Positions 11,910 through 24,244 of a stretch of DNA of 64,000 nt are shown one piece after another. The translations under genes and the position numbers were made by a program. Within the stretch, counting starts at the first letter, position 1; each line of letters begins with the position of its first letter. Below the pieces are notes generated by a model. That model searched no databases. It saw nothing but the letters and a program-made list of their open reading frames with translations, and was not told the DNA's origin. Source of the DNA: Spirodela intermedia (taxonomy: Eukaryota > Streptophyta > Magnoliopsida > Alismatales > Araceae); contig LR746264.1 in NCBI GenBank assembly GCA_902729315.2, forward strand, positions 4,162,378-4,226,377, read 5' to 3'.

Positions 11910-11912
<3 letters not shown>

Positions 11913-12678
11913 GGATCTGGAGAGACCACTGGGGAAATCAGAATGTGTGTTTACGAGAGACAGCAGGATCAGCCAAATGGCAGAAGATATGGGGACCTGA
12001 ACTTTGGAGCTGCACCCCATTGAAGCTTGGATCTGCTTGGGAGGGAGAGTTGAGGCCCATTTTTCTTACTGACCAAGATTTTGAGACTCACTCCATATAT
12101 AAAAGAATAAAATTTAATCCACAACATAACATCATCAGTGGTCGCATAAAACATAGATCAATGCTTCATGAGTTCTCCCATTCAGGGCTAAGAATGGATC
12201 CAACACCACTTATACAAGCTGAAGATGATTTCAGCGAAGATTACATCCGCAGCTATCTTGCAGAAATCATCTTCATGCTCTGACTCTCCCTCCACCCCTC
12301 CACCCCTCCACTAAGGATCGTCATCATCTACCAAGGTTAATGTCAATAATAAAATGAGGTTTAGATAAACAACTGGAGATAATCATAATACTAAAAGAAG
12401 GAGAGCCAATGTGCAAGTCTAACAAAACATAGAAGAGGGATTGCCAAGAAAGAAACGGCATCCGTCATTTGGGTGAATAAGCTAGAGGAACATCCATGAA
12501 CGACCAGAATCTTTGCAAGATGGTTGCATCAGAAACATAGAATGTGGAAGTATGAGGCAAATTTTCCGTTCATAGGATGATGAACAAAGTTTATAATCCA
12601 TCACAACGAAATGAGTCAGAGGCTGATTAGAAACTGTCTGGTTTTGTACATCTACCTGTTTTCGTCTCCACAAGATGT

Positions 12679-15600
12679 TCAAACTCCTTCTGGACCGGTG
12701 GGAAGGGGTTGATAGCCATTCCCATCACCGAGTGAACGATTTCCTCGTTCAACCGGGATGCATTTTAGGATAACTGCGGCGATCATACTTACAGATCCGA
12801 TAAGAACGCTAACTAACCATAATTGCCAACTCAAAGGTACTGTGCTTGCCAGAGTGCCCAGAAATTCCACTATTATCACTTGAAATACAACTGTGGAAGA
12901 AATAATAGCCACAAACATCCAGCTGCGGAAGATTCCGGGGAAAACGTTAATGCTTTCCATTTCGAGACTATTTATTTCGTTAAAGACCTGGTGGATGTGA
13001 TCACAAGGTGAGAAGACATTAGTGAGACAATGAATCAAAAGAAGGAAATAAAAGAATAAATACAGTAAATGAATGAATGAAAATTTGACTACCACGAATT
13101 ATAATAAAAACAAATCTTAGTAGCTCATTGATGTGACCCAGATTTTGGAATGGAGAGAGGACGAGGATGGAATAAAGAGAAATTACTAGTCAAAAGTATC
13201 GTAAAAAGCACTCCCTTCATCGCAATCCTGTCTCTTTTATATCAGAAGAGAAAGAGGCCTACTCGAACTGACTCTTAACTCACTTGCCTCTTAATGGACA
13301 GCTTGAAATGTTGACCCTCCACTATATAGATAACTGCTAGTACAAACCATTACTAAAATGTTATTCTCTTCTAAAATAAAATAAATTAGGACAGCTAAGC
13401 ATATAACTTAGATAAAATTTCTTCAACCATCTGGCTGCATCACTCACTGCTAGATGAACCAAGACAATAGAATAACCAAGCAATGAAGAATCTTCAAGGG
13501 TGAACTTCATCTTCATCTAGAGCTAGCAGTCGGATCCTGTTATTGGATTAGCTTGTAACCAAAGGTTAACCACAGGAATTGGTTCAAGGAATGTGGACTG
13601 ATATTTTCCCTATACGAGGTATGTGCACCATCTTCTAGGGAAGAAAACAAGGGAGCAGAGAGAGCATGCAGCCAGGAAAGGAAATTACTGTTATCTCCCA
13701 AACAGTTCATCTTATACTGATGATATCAGATCTCCCATGTTGCAATACTGGAGTCCTCTGTATTCTCCTTTTCTGCTTTACCATGGTGGAATTTTCTGTT
13801 TCTCGCAGGACTAGCACACTGAAAGTCAGACAATATAACCTCCCTCACTTTTTTCTGGTTATCAGGCCACCAAGTTTACAGTCTGGCCATAACTCAATAC
13901 GTCATGCAAATCAGGTGCACAATACCCACACCCCAAACTGATATTTTTCATTTACTCACATCTCTAATAATGTACCTAAAAATTTGTTTTTCTTCCTCCA
14001 TATGATCCTTCCAAGGGGCATGCCAATTGAAAGAGCTGATTCATTGCATACAATAAATCCTGAAGAAAGATTAATCAGTATGCTGCATTTTTCCATTGAG
14101 TCCGTCAGGGATGTTGATTGTCGATCTCCTTCAACTCATTAAGATAACTCTAAGACTATTTATATGACACTTGTTGGGGCAACAAATTCCTCAGTGAATT
14201 AAAGCCTCTAGATCCCGCTTACAGCAATATGGTTTGTCATCAAAGCAAAAGTATGAGCTTAGGATCTCAGTCAACCATGAAAGCTTAGTTTTGGACTATA
14301 GAGCACGGGTAACTCACCTGGTATCTGTACATGGTTTCAAGTAGCCACCGGAGATACCCTAGTGAGATTAGCTAATTTCCTTCCAGATATACCTTTCGTA
14401 AGAAATTATTTAAGTACATAAGAGACCAGACCCCGTCAGTCCCCCTGAATTGAATCAGACTATCCCCAGACCAATAATAAAATAAATAAGTGGCTAGTCA
14501 ACAGTCAACATGACCACAAAAAAAGGAACTACGGAGTTAAAGAGAGAATATTAACGCGAAAATACACATTAACCATGAGCATTTACCCAAAAGTTTACCT
14601 GGCAAAACACAAAGGTATTGAATATGAATGTGTTCAGAATAGAACTTGCATCTGAACCACTTATATTAAGCAGTCGCTTCCCATCAAACATTAAAACTCC
14701 AAGAACAACTAGCTGGTACACAACCTGGCCCAATATGTTTCTCCACATAATCTTCGTAATAAAATCTGCACCTCGTTTAACTGGTGGTTTTCTCATCATT
14801 TCTTCGTTTGGCGGCTCTGTTGCCAGTGCCAAAGCACCCAGAGTATCCATAATCATGTTGACCCACAAAAGCTGAACAGCTGTGAGAGGAGTAGTTCCTG
14901 GAGTTTATAAAAATTACCATTAGAAACAAAGTCACCATACAAAAAAATGACACTACGTACAAGCCATTTGTTACCGTTACCTGTTACACATGCTGAGACA
15001 AAATTGAGAATCAATGCAACTATGTTAACAGTAAGCTGGAACTGCACAAATTTTTGGATGTTTCTGTAAACTGCACGACCCCATTTAGCTACATTGATTA
15101 TTGTTGTAAAATTGTCATCCATGACGATTACGTCAGCATTTTCTTTAGCTACCTGCAAAATAATTCGAACTATAAGAGTGAAACAAACTGAAGAGAAATA
15201 CTATCCAAATGTGAGACCAGGTTCGAGAGAGAAGAATAGAAAATCAAATATATAAAAGAAAGCAAGTTCCATTACACGAACATGAAATTTAATTAATAAT
15301 AATACTGAAGAGAACATCATACCCCATAAGAGGTCAATGTTTCTTCCCAACGAGAATATTAAGTTGCTTAAACATATAATATATTCAGAAGCAGATAAAA
15401 GAGTGTAAACATCAACGCGAGAAAGACTCATTAAGGCAGCTCACATAAAGTTTTGTTTATTTGAGGCACTATGGGGAAGTTTTATGAAAGTTATTTCAGC
15501 TGTTTGGCACTAGTCCAGATAAATGGCCCGTCTCATTTCTTCAATGAATATGAAATGACCATAATTCGGATTTGTATCCTAGTATAACCTCCTCAACATG

Positions 15601-18600
15601 ACCCAGTCAACCATATGACCGATCCAGGGGCATTTTAATTTTGGTGTGGGGTATGATAACATTAACAATATGTATTATCTTTTCAGTTCACTGAAAGTTT
15701 ACATTGGTGTTCATCTCACCCAAAGCATTATCCCGAACAAACAGAAATATTATACATTTATTTTGTTAGACGAGACTGTAGGATATCAAAATCAATTTCA
15801 AGAGAGTACCCTTTTCAGTTTATAAGGATTCAGCTAATATGGTAGTGTGATTGGAATACAGTTATTTCCCATTTTTTACTTTAAAATTTGAGTAGATTTT
15901 ATGCGTCCTTACTTCCAGCTTGAAAAAATAGTCTAGAATGTAAAGGGTAAAACATTCCCTGTTCAAGCAATGTGGAAGGAGTTCTTGATGAATGGTTTCT
16001 TATGTATGCCATTTATGATTTGCTGGGTCTCACTTAATCCATTCAACGAAGCATTTTAATGCACAAACTTGTGTCATACAGTTATTTTCAACAGATTTCT
16101 AGCAGCTTTACCAAAAGCTCAGACGATACTTCCTGATGAAACCGTTTACAAAGGCCTGTCCAAATGTTATAACTGTCATGCTGCAACCAACCGGCTGAGA
16201 TAAAACACGATACCACAGAAACCAGCAGCTAGGAGTAGCCTACTGGCTAGCCATAGTCCCAATTAACGCAAAGGGCAAAGTGCAGCTAGTGATCTGATGC
16301 GCTCAGACAGGCCCTTCTGCAACCATACACATTCCAATTACATACAAAGAAACAAGATAGGATGAGGCAGAAATGATTCAGGAATATGTCCAAAACCGTT
16401 GGTGCTCATATTGATACTTTTTTTCCAGCCCTCTTAAACTCTTGTTACTTTAAATGTTATGTTTAATTGCGTAGTATACGTTCAGGAGTAAAATTTCCAA
16501 GAGGACTGATATTTAATAAATTTATGTGAAAACCCTGGCATCAGTGAGGTTTGCTTGACGATGGGTTGAGGTCAATGGCTGACAAGGAAGTGAAGCGCAC
16601 ACAGAAAGAGTAAAGGAATAATGGAAGATTGATAGAATATAACAAGAAACCATAATGAAAAGGCCCATAATATGAACGAATTCATTCCACATCTGGATGA
16701 GCGACCAAGGAAGCCTATTAAAGAAAAGGACTGAACAGGCAACAGACTGATGAATATCCCTGCATACATTGTACATCTTTTGATATCTACAAGGCTTCCA
16801 TAAGAGCATTATTATGGCTTGATATGTAACTATTGTCTCCCATGGACATAAAATGCAGAAGTTACGACTCTGATATTATGCTTTATTGAGCTCCACATTT
16901 GATTCAGATGATCAAATACTATGAAAAGTGTTACAACTTTCTTGTTCTGATGTCACCTTCTCACAAGGTATTAACCATGACCAGGAATTTTTCCACACAC
17001 ATAACCTCCAATGATGGCCCAAATGCACCAATGTGTTCCAAAGACTTAAGATCCACAATCTCAAATGTCGTTAGGGCATTGAGATTCACACTAAAACCAC
17101 GAGAAATGCTCCCTAGAGAAGGGATCAATGCTTGAATTCAAATCAAGAAAGTCATTGTCATTAACAGTAGATTTTAAATATTCCTCCCCAATTGCAATTT
17201 CTCCCTAGAAAAGGATTCAAAGGTCCAGCACCCTCCATCAACTCAAGTAGCAGTGCTTAGCTTGCCCTTGTGCCCATCATCATTGTGCAGAGCAGCCCCA
17301 CTGGATGCGAGGCTCTTTTCTACAAGTCCATCAAATATATCATACACCACAACGCCAAAGCACTGTGAAACCTTCAAAGCTGCCCCAATCTTTGTGGTAA
17401 TGCCCTCACAGGCTCTCACTTCATATTACGTTCACCAATAAGGCTTACAGACCGTGGCATACCCTTTTGCATCACACCTTGCATGGGAATAGCCCTGACC
17501 CAGCTTTCATTTGTCCTGCGCATGCCTCTTGAGGTAACACATCCAGCCCCTACCGGGCATCCTATTAGAAGGTTTGTTCACCAAACTTTCCCATCTTGGC
17601 CATATCTGGTAGTGCAGAAGCATTCCTACTACGGGAGGGCATCTCAGATAGCCAGATGGAGTGTTTTAATCCAGCCCAAAGTAACTATTTTTTATTCCAA
17701 GAATTCAGTCCATTCCTCAGAATCATGGTCAATGTTTTATTTTTCAGCATTTATCGGCAAGTAGTCAGTCTACTGTTGTCCTTGTGAAAACACTGGAGTC
17801 CTCAGAAGTTTGGAGCTTCACAAGGATAAAAAACAGCATGGCGTATGCACTGGCTAGCACTAATTTACAATAGTTTTTTGACGGTCCTCGAGGTATCATT
17901 AAATATTACCGGGGCATCACCAAGGGAAAAGGCTTCCTAGGAGTACAGTGATTGGTTGCATACAAGAACAAAACATAGAAGGTACTTAAGACACATTATA
18001 CAGAGAAATGACCTTTTGGATTGATAGAAATATCATTGGAAAATATAAAGAATATCATGCTTTTCCTTGGCATATACAACAAGGCAGTATAAGAGGGGAT
18101 GCTGCCTTTATAACAATGCAAATATGCTTAAAATTCAGCATAAAACGAAAAATATTGGTACATTTTATTAAAATTTATTATTCAATGTAAGCTGATCAAA
18201 CATCAACAACATATTTTATTTCACAAGAAAAAAATATATCTTCACCTTCGAAGTCCGCCAATATTGATATCAAAGAGGCTAGAAAAAATCTAATGTGAAA
18301 TATAATCATGTACTCAAGAAACCAGTACAATCAAATTTCGGTATTGATGTCAAAAATGTTTCTTTATCAGTGAAGACATCACCACCGTGAAAATGTAGTT
18401 CTGACAGCAATCATGATGAATGTGGAGAGAACTCTGGACGACACTTACAAACATAAAAATGACTATCATTGTTATCGCATGTATTGTTCAAAGACGTTGT
18501 TGGATCCTATTAAAACAGACAGTGGCGTAATGAGGAATTATGAAATTTCCTATTAGTTTGGAAAATCATGCATAATTTTTGTATCATGCACTTTTACCAA

Positions 18601-21600
18601 AAATGGTAATAAAGTTCAGTAAAGCCTTACTAAACCCAATCATGACCAATCAAGTTTTTATTTTGTTGTCACACACCTATGAAAAATGACTCCTTTTCAA
18701 CCATGAAGATCATAGGCGATGAGTGAAGATCATTTTCAGAGTTCACACGAAATGAAGAAAAATGAGAGCAAAGGATATATCACTGGAGAGGGAAAAAGCG
18801 CCTAATGTAAGACTTGGGATCCAAAGGATCTGAAAAACAAAACTTGGCTACATGGAGGACGAAACTGCTGGATTTTGTATCATTACAATTACTACAACAG
18901 AGGATTAGAAAATGATGTTGAGGGAGGGAGTAAGAAAAGACATGCAAATTTTACTTGAGTAAATGTTTACATAAAACAGGGCATAGCCTGCATATACCAA
19001 TTGACTATCGAGATTCATGAGTCATTATATCATAACTTTGTTCAGTAATCTATTAAGCAAGTGAAAAGAGGTGTCACCTACTACCATGAGGGAGACTATG
19101 AAAAGCACAGAGATTGCAAAGAAACAAGCAAAATATGCTGAATTAGTCAAAGTTGCTGAAAAGACTAAATAAAAGAAATGAGGTTAAGATGAATCATAAA
19201 CTAAGTTCAAAATCCACAGACTCGGATTGGGTAAGCATTGATTTTGATCAGGATGAGAGTTATCCAATCTCCAGCATCATGCCCCCCCATTTTGGATTTT
19301 TTTGCTTCACCAAAGGTGTACATCTTACTTTAAACGGTCATGACAAGTGAAGCATTGAAGCAGGTTCAGTTAGAACAAAAACGTTAGGGAGTACAAGCTA
19401 TGTATGACTAAAATCGTCTATCCCTGTGAAATCCATAGATTCCTTTCTCAGATTAAAGTGTCATAGGCTATCTTCTAGAACAAGAAGCTATAATGCATCG
19501 AATTCAGGGAAAAAATAGACACTACAAACCATGATTAACCGTTTAGCACTAAATACCATTCTGCATACTACATATGCAAAATGCAACATCTATGATGTTA
19601 ATAAGCATAAACCAGGATTTACATCCTGATTTTTTTGAATTGTTGAGGAAAAAAATTGGCATGGACTTGTTTAAAACTTCCAAATTTTATACACTGCCAT
19701 GAGGAAATGGAATCGCCTAAAATTCATCTACCTTTCTCCAAATAGCAGATATCACTTCCAGAGAATAACCCCCTAAGAATTTTCCCATAGGTCATCCACA
19801 TAACTTCCAAAGCAAAATAGGATTATTTAGAAGGAATTTCTAATCAATACGCATACTGTAGAGAAGCGCACCTCAGTTCCTGTACCCATAGCCAGCCCAA
19901 TGTCTGCTTCATGCAATGCAGGTGCATCGTTCGTTCCATCTCCTGTCACAGCTACAACTTCCCCATACATTTTCCTTAAATGATTGACTAGCAAATGCTT
20001 GTCTGTAGGTGAAGAACGTGCCATGACCTGAAGCAGATACAGAATTAATTGTTTAGACTCACAGGTTCATTGTTACCAGGTATGCAGAGTAGTAGAATGC
20101 AACCTGAATTTTAGGAATCAGCTCTTCCATGTCCGCAGCGCTCTTTTCACGAAAAACTGGACCTTCTATAGCCAAACCGCCATCCGTTAGGATGCCACAT
20201 TCTTTAGCAATAGCCTTTGCAGTATTAATATTGTCTCCAGTCACCATCCTCACAGTAATACCAGCAGAAATGCAAGTTTCAACGGCTTCCTTCACACCAG
20301 GCCGTACTGGATCTTTAATGCCAAAAACTGCCACCAAGGTATATCCATTAGCAGGAATATCATCATCTTTAGTGGTTCTTTCTATGTCCTTGAAGGCTAT
20401 GCATAGCGTCCTCAGAGCTCCACAAGCAAAACTATTAACAACGTCCATTATTTCATTGGCTTTGTTTTCTGACAAAGGCACACAATTGCCGGCATTATCA
20501 GCAAACCTGTCACACATTTGCAAGACAGTTTCAGATGCACCTTTGCAGAATGCTCGAAAACCTCCCTCTTTCAGAGACACAAGGACAAACATCTTTTTCT
20601 TAACTGAATTGAAGGGCTCAACCTTGATAATCTCACATCCCTGGAATCGTGCATCGAAGTCACCACCCAAATTCAAGGCAAATTCCATCAACGCTTTCTC
20701 AGTAGGAGAACCTAAAATGGTCATTTTACCTTCTTTGCTTCTACATACCTCTGAAGAAGTGTTTTGAAATATGCACTGGATAAGAATATTCAAAACAGTT
20801 TCAGACATCACAGAACTCAAATCTTTACAAACATCCATTGAAGACTTTATTACGTCACAAATCCATATTTTATTTACTACCATGTGATTAGTAGTTAGGG
20901 TTCCAGTTTTATCAGTGCATATACTACTAGCAGATCCCATTGTCTCACATGCAGAAAGATGGCGCACAAGAGCCTTGTCATTCATTAATTTTTTCATTGC
21001 AAATGCAAGGCTGAGTGTCACAGCCAAAGGCAAACCTTCAGGAACAGCAACAACTATTATCGTCACTGAAATGGAAAAATAATTTAGTATTGACAGAGCA
21101 TCATTGAATGACCAGTGTAAGATACCACCGTGAACTGCTTTTCCTATAAGAAATCTAGCCAACAGGACTAAAAATGTCAAAATGGCAAAACCCAGACCAA
21201 TTTTCCCAATAATGGTCGCAACGCCATTCAACTTAACTTGCAAAGGGGTCTCATCTTCCCCTCCCTGATTCAAAGTTTCAGTTAGTCTTCCCCATTCAGT
21301 CTTCATACCAACAGATGTCACCAACATCTTGGCAGATCCATCCTGTACTTTGGTCCCTGCCAGTAGAAATGGTTTCTCTGTAGATACATTCACAGGCTCA
21401 CTCTCACCAGTCAAGCTTGATTCATCTACTGACAGACTGTAACCAGATATAAATAGCCCATCAGCTGGTACTTGATCTCCTATTGATAGATGAACAACGT
21501 CCCCAACAACCAAGTCATGAATGAAGATTGTCTGTCGGTAACCATCTCGTGTAACCTGAACAAGAATCTTCTTCTTTTCGTTGTCTAAATCTCTAAATTG

Positions 21601-24244
21601 CAATGATTGTTTATAGTCACTGACGGCAGTAACTATGATAACCAAGAGAATACAAAGTACGATTCCCAACCCATCATACAAACCTTCGGGCCATCCGTCA
21701 GTAGCAAGTCCAACCGTGATAGAAACAACAGCACAGATAATGAGAATGATTAGCGTCAAGTCACGTAATGCATCAATAAAAAACATAAATAAGGTTCTGG
21801 ATGGTTTTTCCTCATATTTGTTGAAGCCAAACAATTGTTGTCTGACAGATAAATCATCTGTGATGATTCCCTCGCTAAGTGATGAGCGAATTTGTTTGCA
21901 TATCCCATCCAGATGGCCATGAGTCTTCAGCCTTCTGAAATCATGCTGGCCTACAACTGATGCTAGTTCATCTGGATGAATAAGAAATCGAGCTCTTTTG
22001 AACTCTTCCGGAAGAGTGTACTCTTCTCTTCCAGATGGAACAGCTGAACAGGAGAGATAAAAGAACAGTTACAAGATGTGCAAGCATATTATTTGCCTTA
22101 AGGAAAACATCAACTTAGGGGGGGTCATACCATCTATAAAAGTGAGAGCTGCCTTGTGAACATAGAGACAAACTCGAAGCCTTTCCTGTAGAAAGCACCA
22201 CAGACGTGAGGGAATGTAAAAAAAAATATTTTACATGACTCCATATTATACGTATATGGTCAGATATGAGACTGAAATCCACACTAAGCTAACGAATCTC
22301 CTCCTTCACAAACATCTTCACAAACGAATAATTGCATCATTACTTCTGCTTAAGAAGAGAACATTTCTTCGGCAGAGTTTCTAGAGCTATTTCAAAAGAG
22401 AACTAAAAATGGTCCAGAATCAGGCTTTACAAACTGGTTCCGAATTATTTCCAACAGGGAAAGCACGAATGATTCTCACTAGCCCAAATTGGACATACGA
22501 AACAAATCTACACATGCACCTGGTGTCAAACAATATTAAAGCCAAAAAAGCTCAGAAGCCTGTCAACTAATCTTGTTCCCTAAATGAAAAATAAGGCCAC
22601 TGGTTGTCATAAGATTCTGACTGGTTATGAATGTTCAAGATTGTTTCTAGCCTGTGAAGACCAGAAGGCAACTGGTACAAGGTTAAGTGAGAAGCCTCAT
22701 TTATATCTTTTAGGCGAGTAAAACAAAGCACCACTTGGAACCCGACTTCAAACGAGCCTGGAATCACAGGAATCTTCTCTATCGGTTTCATATTTAACGT
22801 CTTAGTGAACCGGTTGTCGTTGGCTTGCACAGTCCAAACTGGCCGCTTTCCATGCAGAACACCAAGCCGGATAAGGTCTGTCCCGTCTCAAACCTTGTAC
22901 TGGCGGGATGTCTATTAAGTTAGATATGCAACTGCTCGCTGTCCTACTCCAACTGATCCCTCAGCTCAACCGAAGAAAACTACAGTCAACCACAGACCAG
23001 GCTCTCGCGCCAAGACTCTTAAGAGCTCCCAAAGCGCTACTCTCAATAAAGGCCTTGCGAACTTTGCAGGGTTCTCTTTCTCCCCTGATGCACCCCGGGT
23101 CCCAAGCCCTGATAAAAACAGTCATTAAGTCAAGGAGGAATCTAACACCATTCTGAACCCGCTAACCTGATTACAGTGGCCTCAGAGATCTCATGACGAG
23201 GAAATTGATGCCATCCACTTCTTAAGGTCAGATGGAGGAAGCCCTCACCCTACATATCAGGTCAAGAATGGGCATCGAGGTAGTCATCGTCATCAACAAC
23301 CAACCCCAAGAAAAGGACCTGAAGAGGAAACACGTGCCGACCTAGACACCCTCTCGGAGTAGAGGAAAGTACAAGGTGAGACGTGGGTATCATATTATAA
23401 GTACAGATGAAAATAAGACGACCGCATAATAAATAAGGCCACAGCAGTCAGAAGCGTGCCAGAGAGCCTTCTCAATGTCATCTTCAAACACAGCTTCGCA
23501 GAAGCTTCCTTCTCAGTTCTTCGTAGAATAGGCTAAAGGTTGTTCGGCGTTCACTGAAAGCCACCCCTGGTTTCAAGGGCCCCGACAAGATTTTTCTCGT
23601 GTTTACACTAATCGAGATTTGGAATCTCGTCCGTCTCGAGAACCAGAGTCCCGGGACGCTCGACAGCGTTCCATTGGGGTTGAAGATGGGGGAAGAAACT
23701 CCTCCGATCATTTCAATCGAGTCACGCCACGAATTCCCCAATGGGGATCAGAAAGATAGCAAACACTGCTTTTTTCCTTCCTCTAAGCTACTGTTCCGTG
23801 GTTCCATAAGTGAGAGAACAGAGACGACATTGGGACGTCGCTTGATCTTCGACACCTCAGAAAAATTAACCGGAAGATTTCCGCATACAAATTTCCCGCC
23901 GAACGAGACAATTTAGAGAGTTCTTCGGAGTTTCCACGGCATCGAATCATGACGGAGGAGAGAGAAACATAGCTTATCAAAGAAGAAACAGCCACTGAAC
24001 ATTCGACGGGAGATCGAGAACACGACGGGACTGAACGCGAGACAGACGCCATAGACAGGGAAATAGAACGGACCTGGATCTTGAGGCGCTTGGCCTCACC
24101 CTCGCTGCGTTTGTCTAAATCTGCAACAAAGCGATACCTCCTGGCGGGGTTCTTCACCACCCACGCCGCCTTCCGCCATCGGCGCAGCGCCTCCTCCGAC
24201 GCTTTCTTCGGAGGCACCTCAAAGTCCTTCAGCAGGTTCTCCAT
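12679..24244 (-). CDS. ACA4-like: Autoinhibited P2B Ca2+-ATPase, ACA4/ACA11 type (7 exons, 1033 aa)
   Basis: Pumps Ca2+ out of the cytosol using ATP; ACA4/ACA11 relatives sit in vacuolar membranes. Exons on the minus strand: 24244-24074, 22185-22131, 22043-20104, 20027-19872, 15152-14981, 14897-14599, 12987-12679. All introns are GT-AG, the phases fit, and the total is 3102 nt. Exon 1 starts [10 protein letters not shown] and carries the N-terminal calmodulin-binding autoinhibitory segment ([19 protein letters not shown]). Catalytic motifs follow in order: TGES (287-290), PEGL (410-413), DKTGT with phospho-Asp 453, KGAS (576), TGDN (677), TGDGTND (750-756), and TM6 with NMIMD. The C-terminus [12 protein letters not shown] resembles the ACA4 tail. 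Length fits ACA4 (about 1030 aa). One oddity is that the loop after TGDGTND reads AMGTGTE, one residue shorter than the usual plant AMGIxGTE. The gene looks intact and functional. Its promoter and first exon were tandemly copied upstream. Confidence 0.95.
15153..19871 (-). other. Large intron 4 of the Ca2+-ATPase gene
   Basis: 4.7-kb intron between exon 4 (ending in GTGTE) and exon 5 (starting VAKENADV). It is mostly AT-rich. A less AT-rich island at about 16.9-17.8 kb reads like decayed coding DNA on the minus strand (fragments such as [17 protein letters not shown] and [12 protein letters not shown]), but I cannot assign it. Confidence 0.7.
22186..24073 (-). other. Intron 1 of the Ca2+-ATPase gene
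   Basis: 1.9-kb intron between exon 1 (donor CAG|GTCCGT) and exon 2 (acceptor TCTACAG|GAAAGG). The part 22.86-23.5 kb is less AT-rich and may be an old insertion. No gene is supported in it. Confidence 0.65.

Larger units (their letters stand above)
3831..12478. other. AT-rich intergenic region with degenerate repeats
   Basis: About 8.6 kb with no supported gene. All ORFs are short, unlike known proteins and in AT-rich low-complexity sequence. Identifiable content is listed separately: a TATA-rich short tandem repeat near 7.1-7.3 kb, an LTR-like segment near 9.6-10.0 kb, a 300-bp tandem duplication at 9.96-10.58 kb, an 81-bp-spaced repeat near 11.7-11.8 kb and a (GA)n tract near 11.9 kb. The stretch 8.1-9.5 kb resembles retroelement remains but keeps no reading frame. 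Confidence 0.6.

Noticed and set aside
11789-12283. 164-aa plus-strand ORF with a long RE-type run
   Set aside because: The ORF is carried through a (GA)n microsatellite, and its other residues resemble no protein. It lies in the 3' flank of the Ca2+-ATPase.
20129-20767. 212-aa plus-strand ORF opposite the Ca2+-ATPase
   Set aside because: Antisense shadow of the large exon 3, which is clearly coding on the minus strand.
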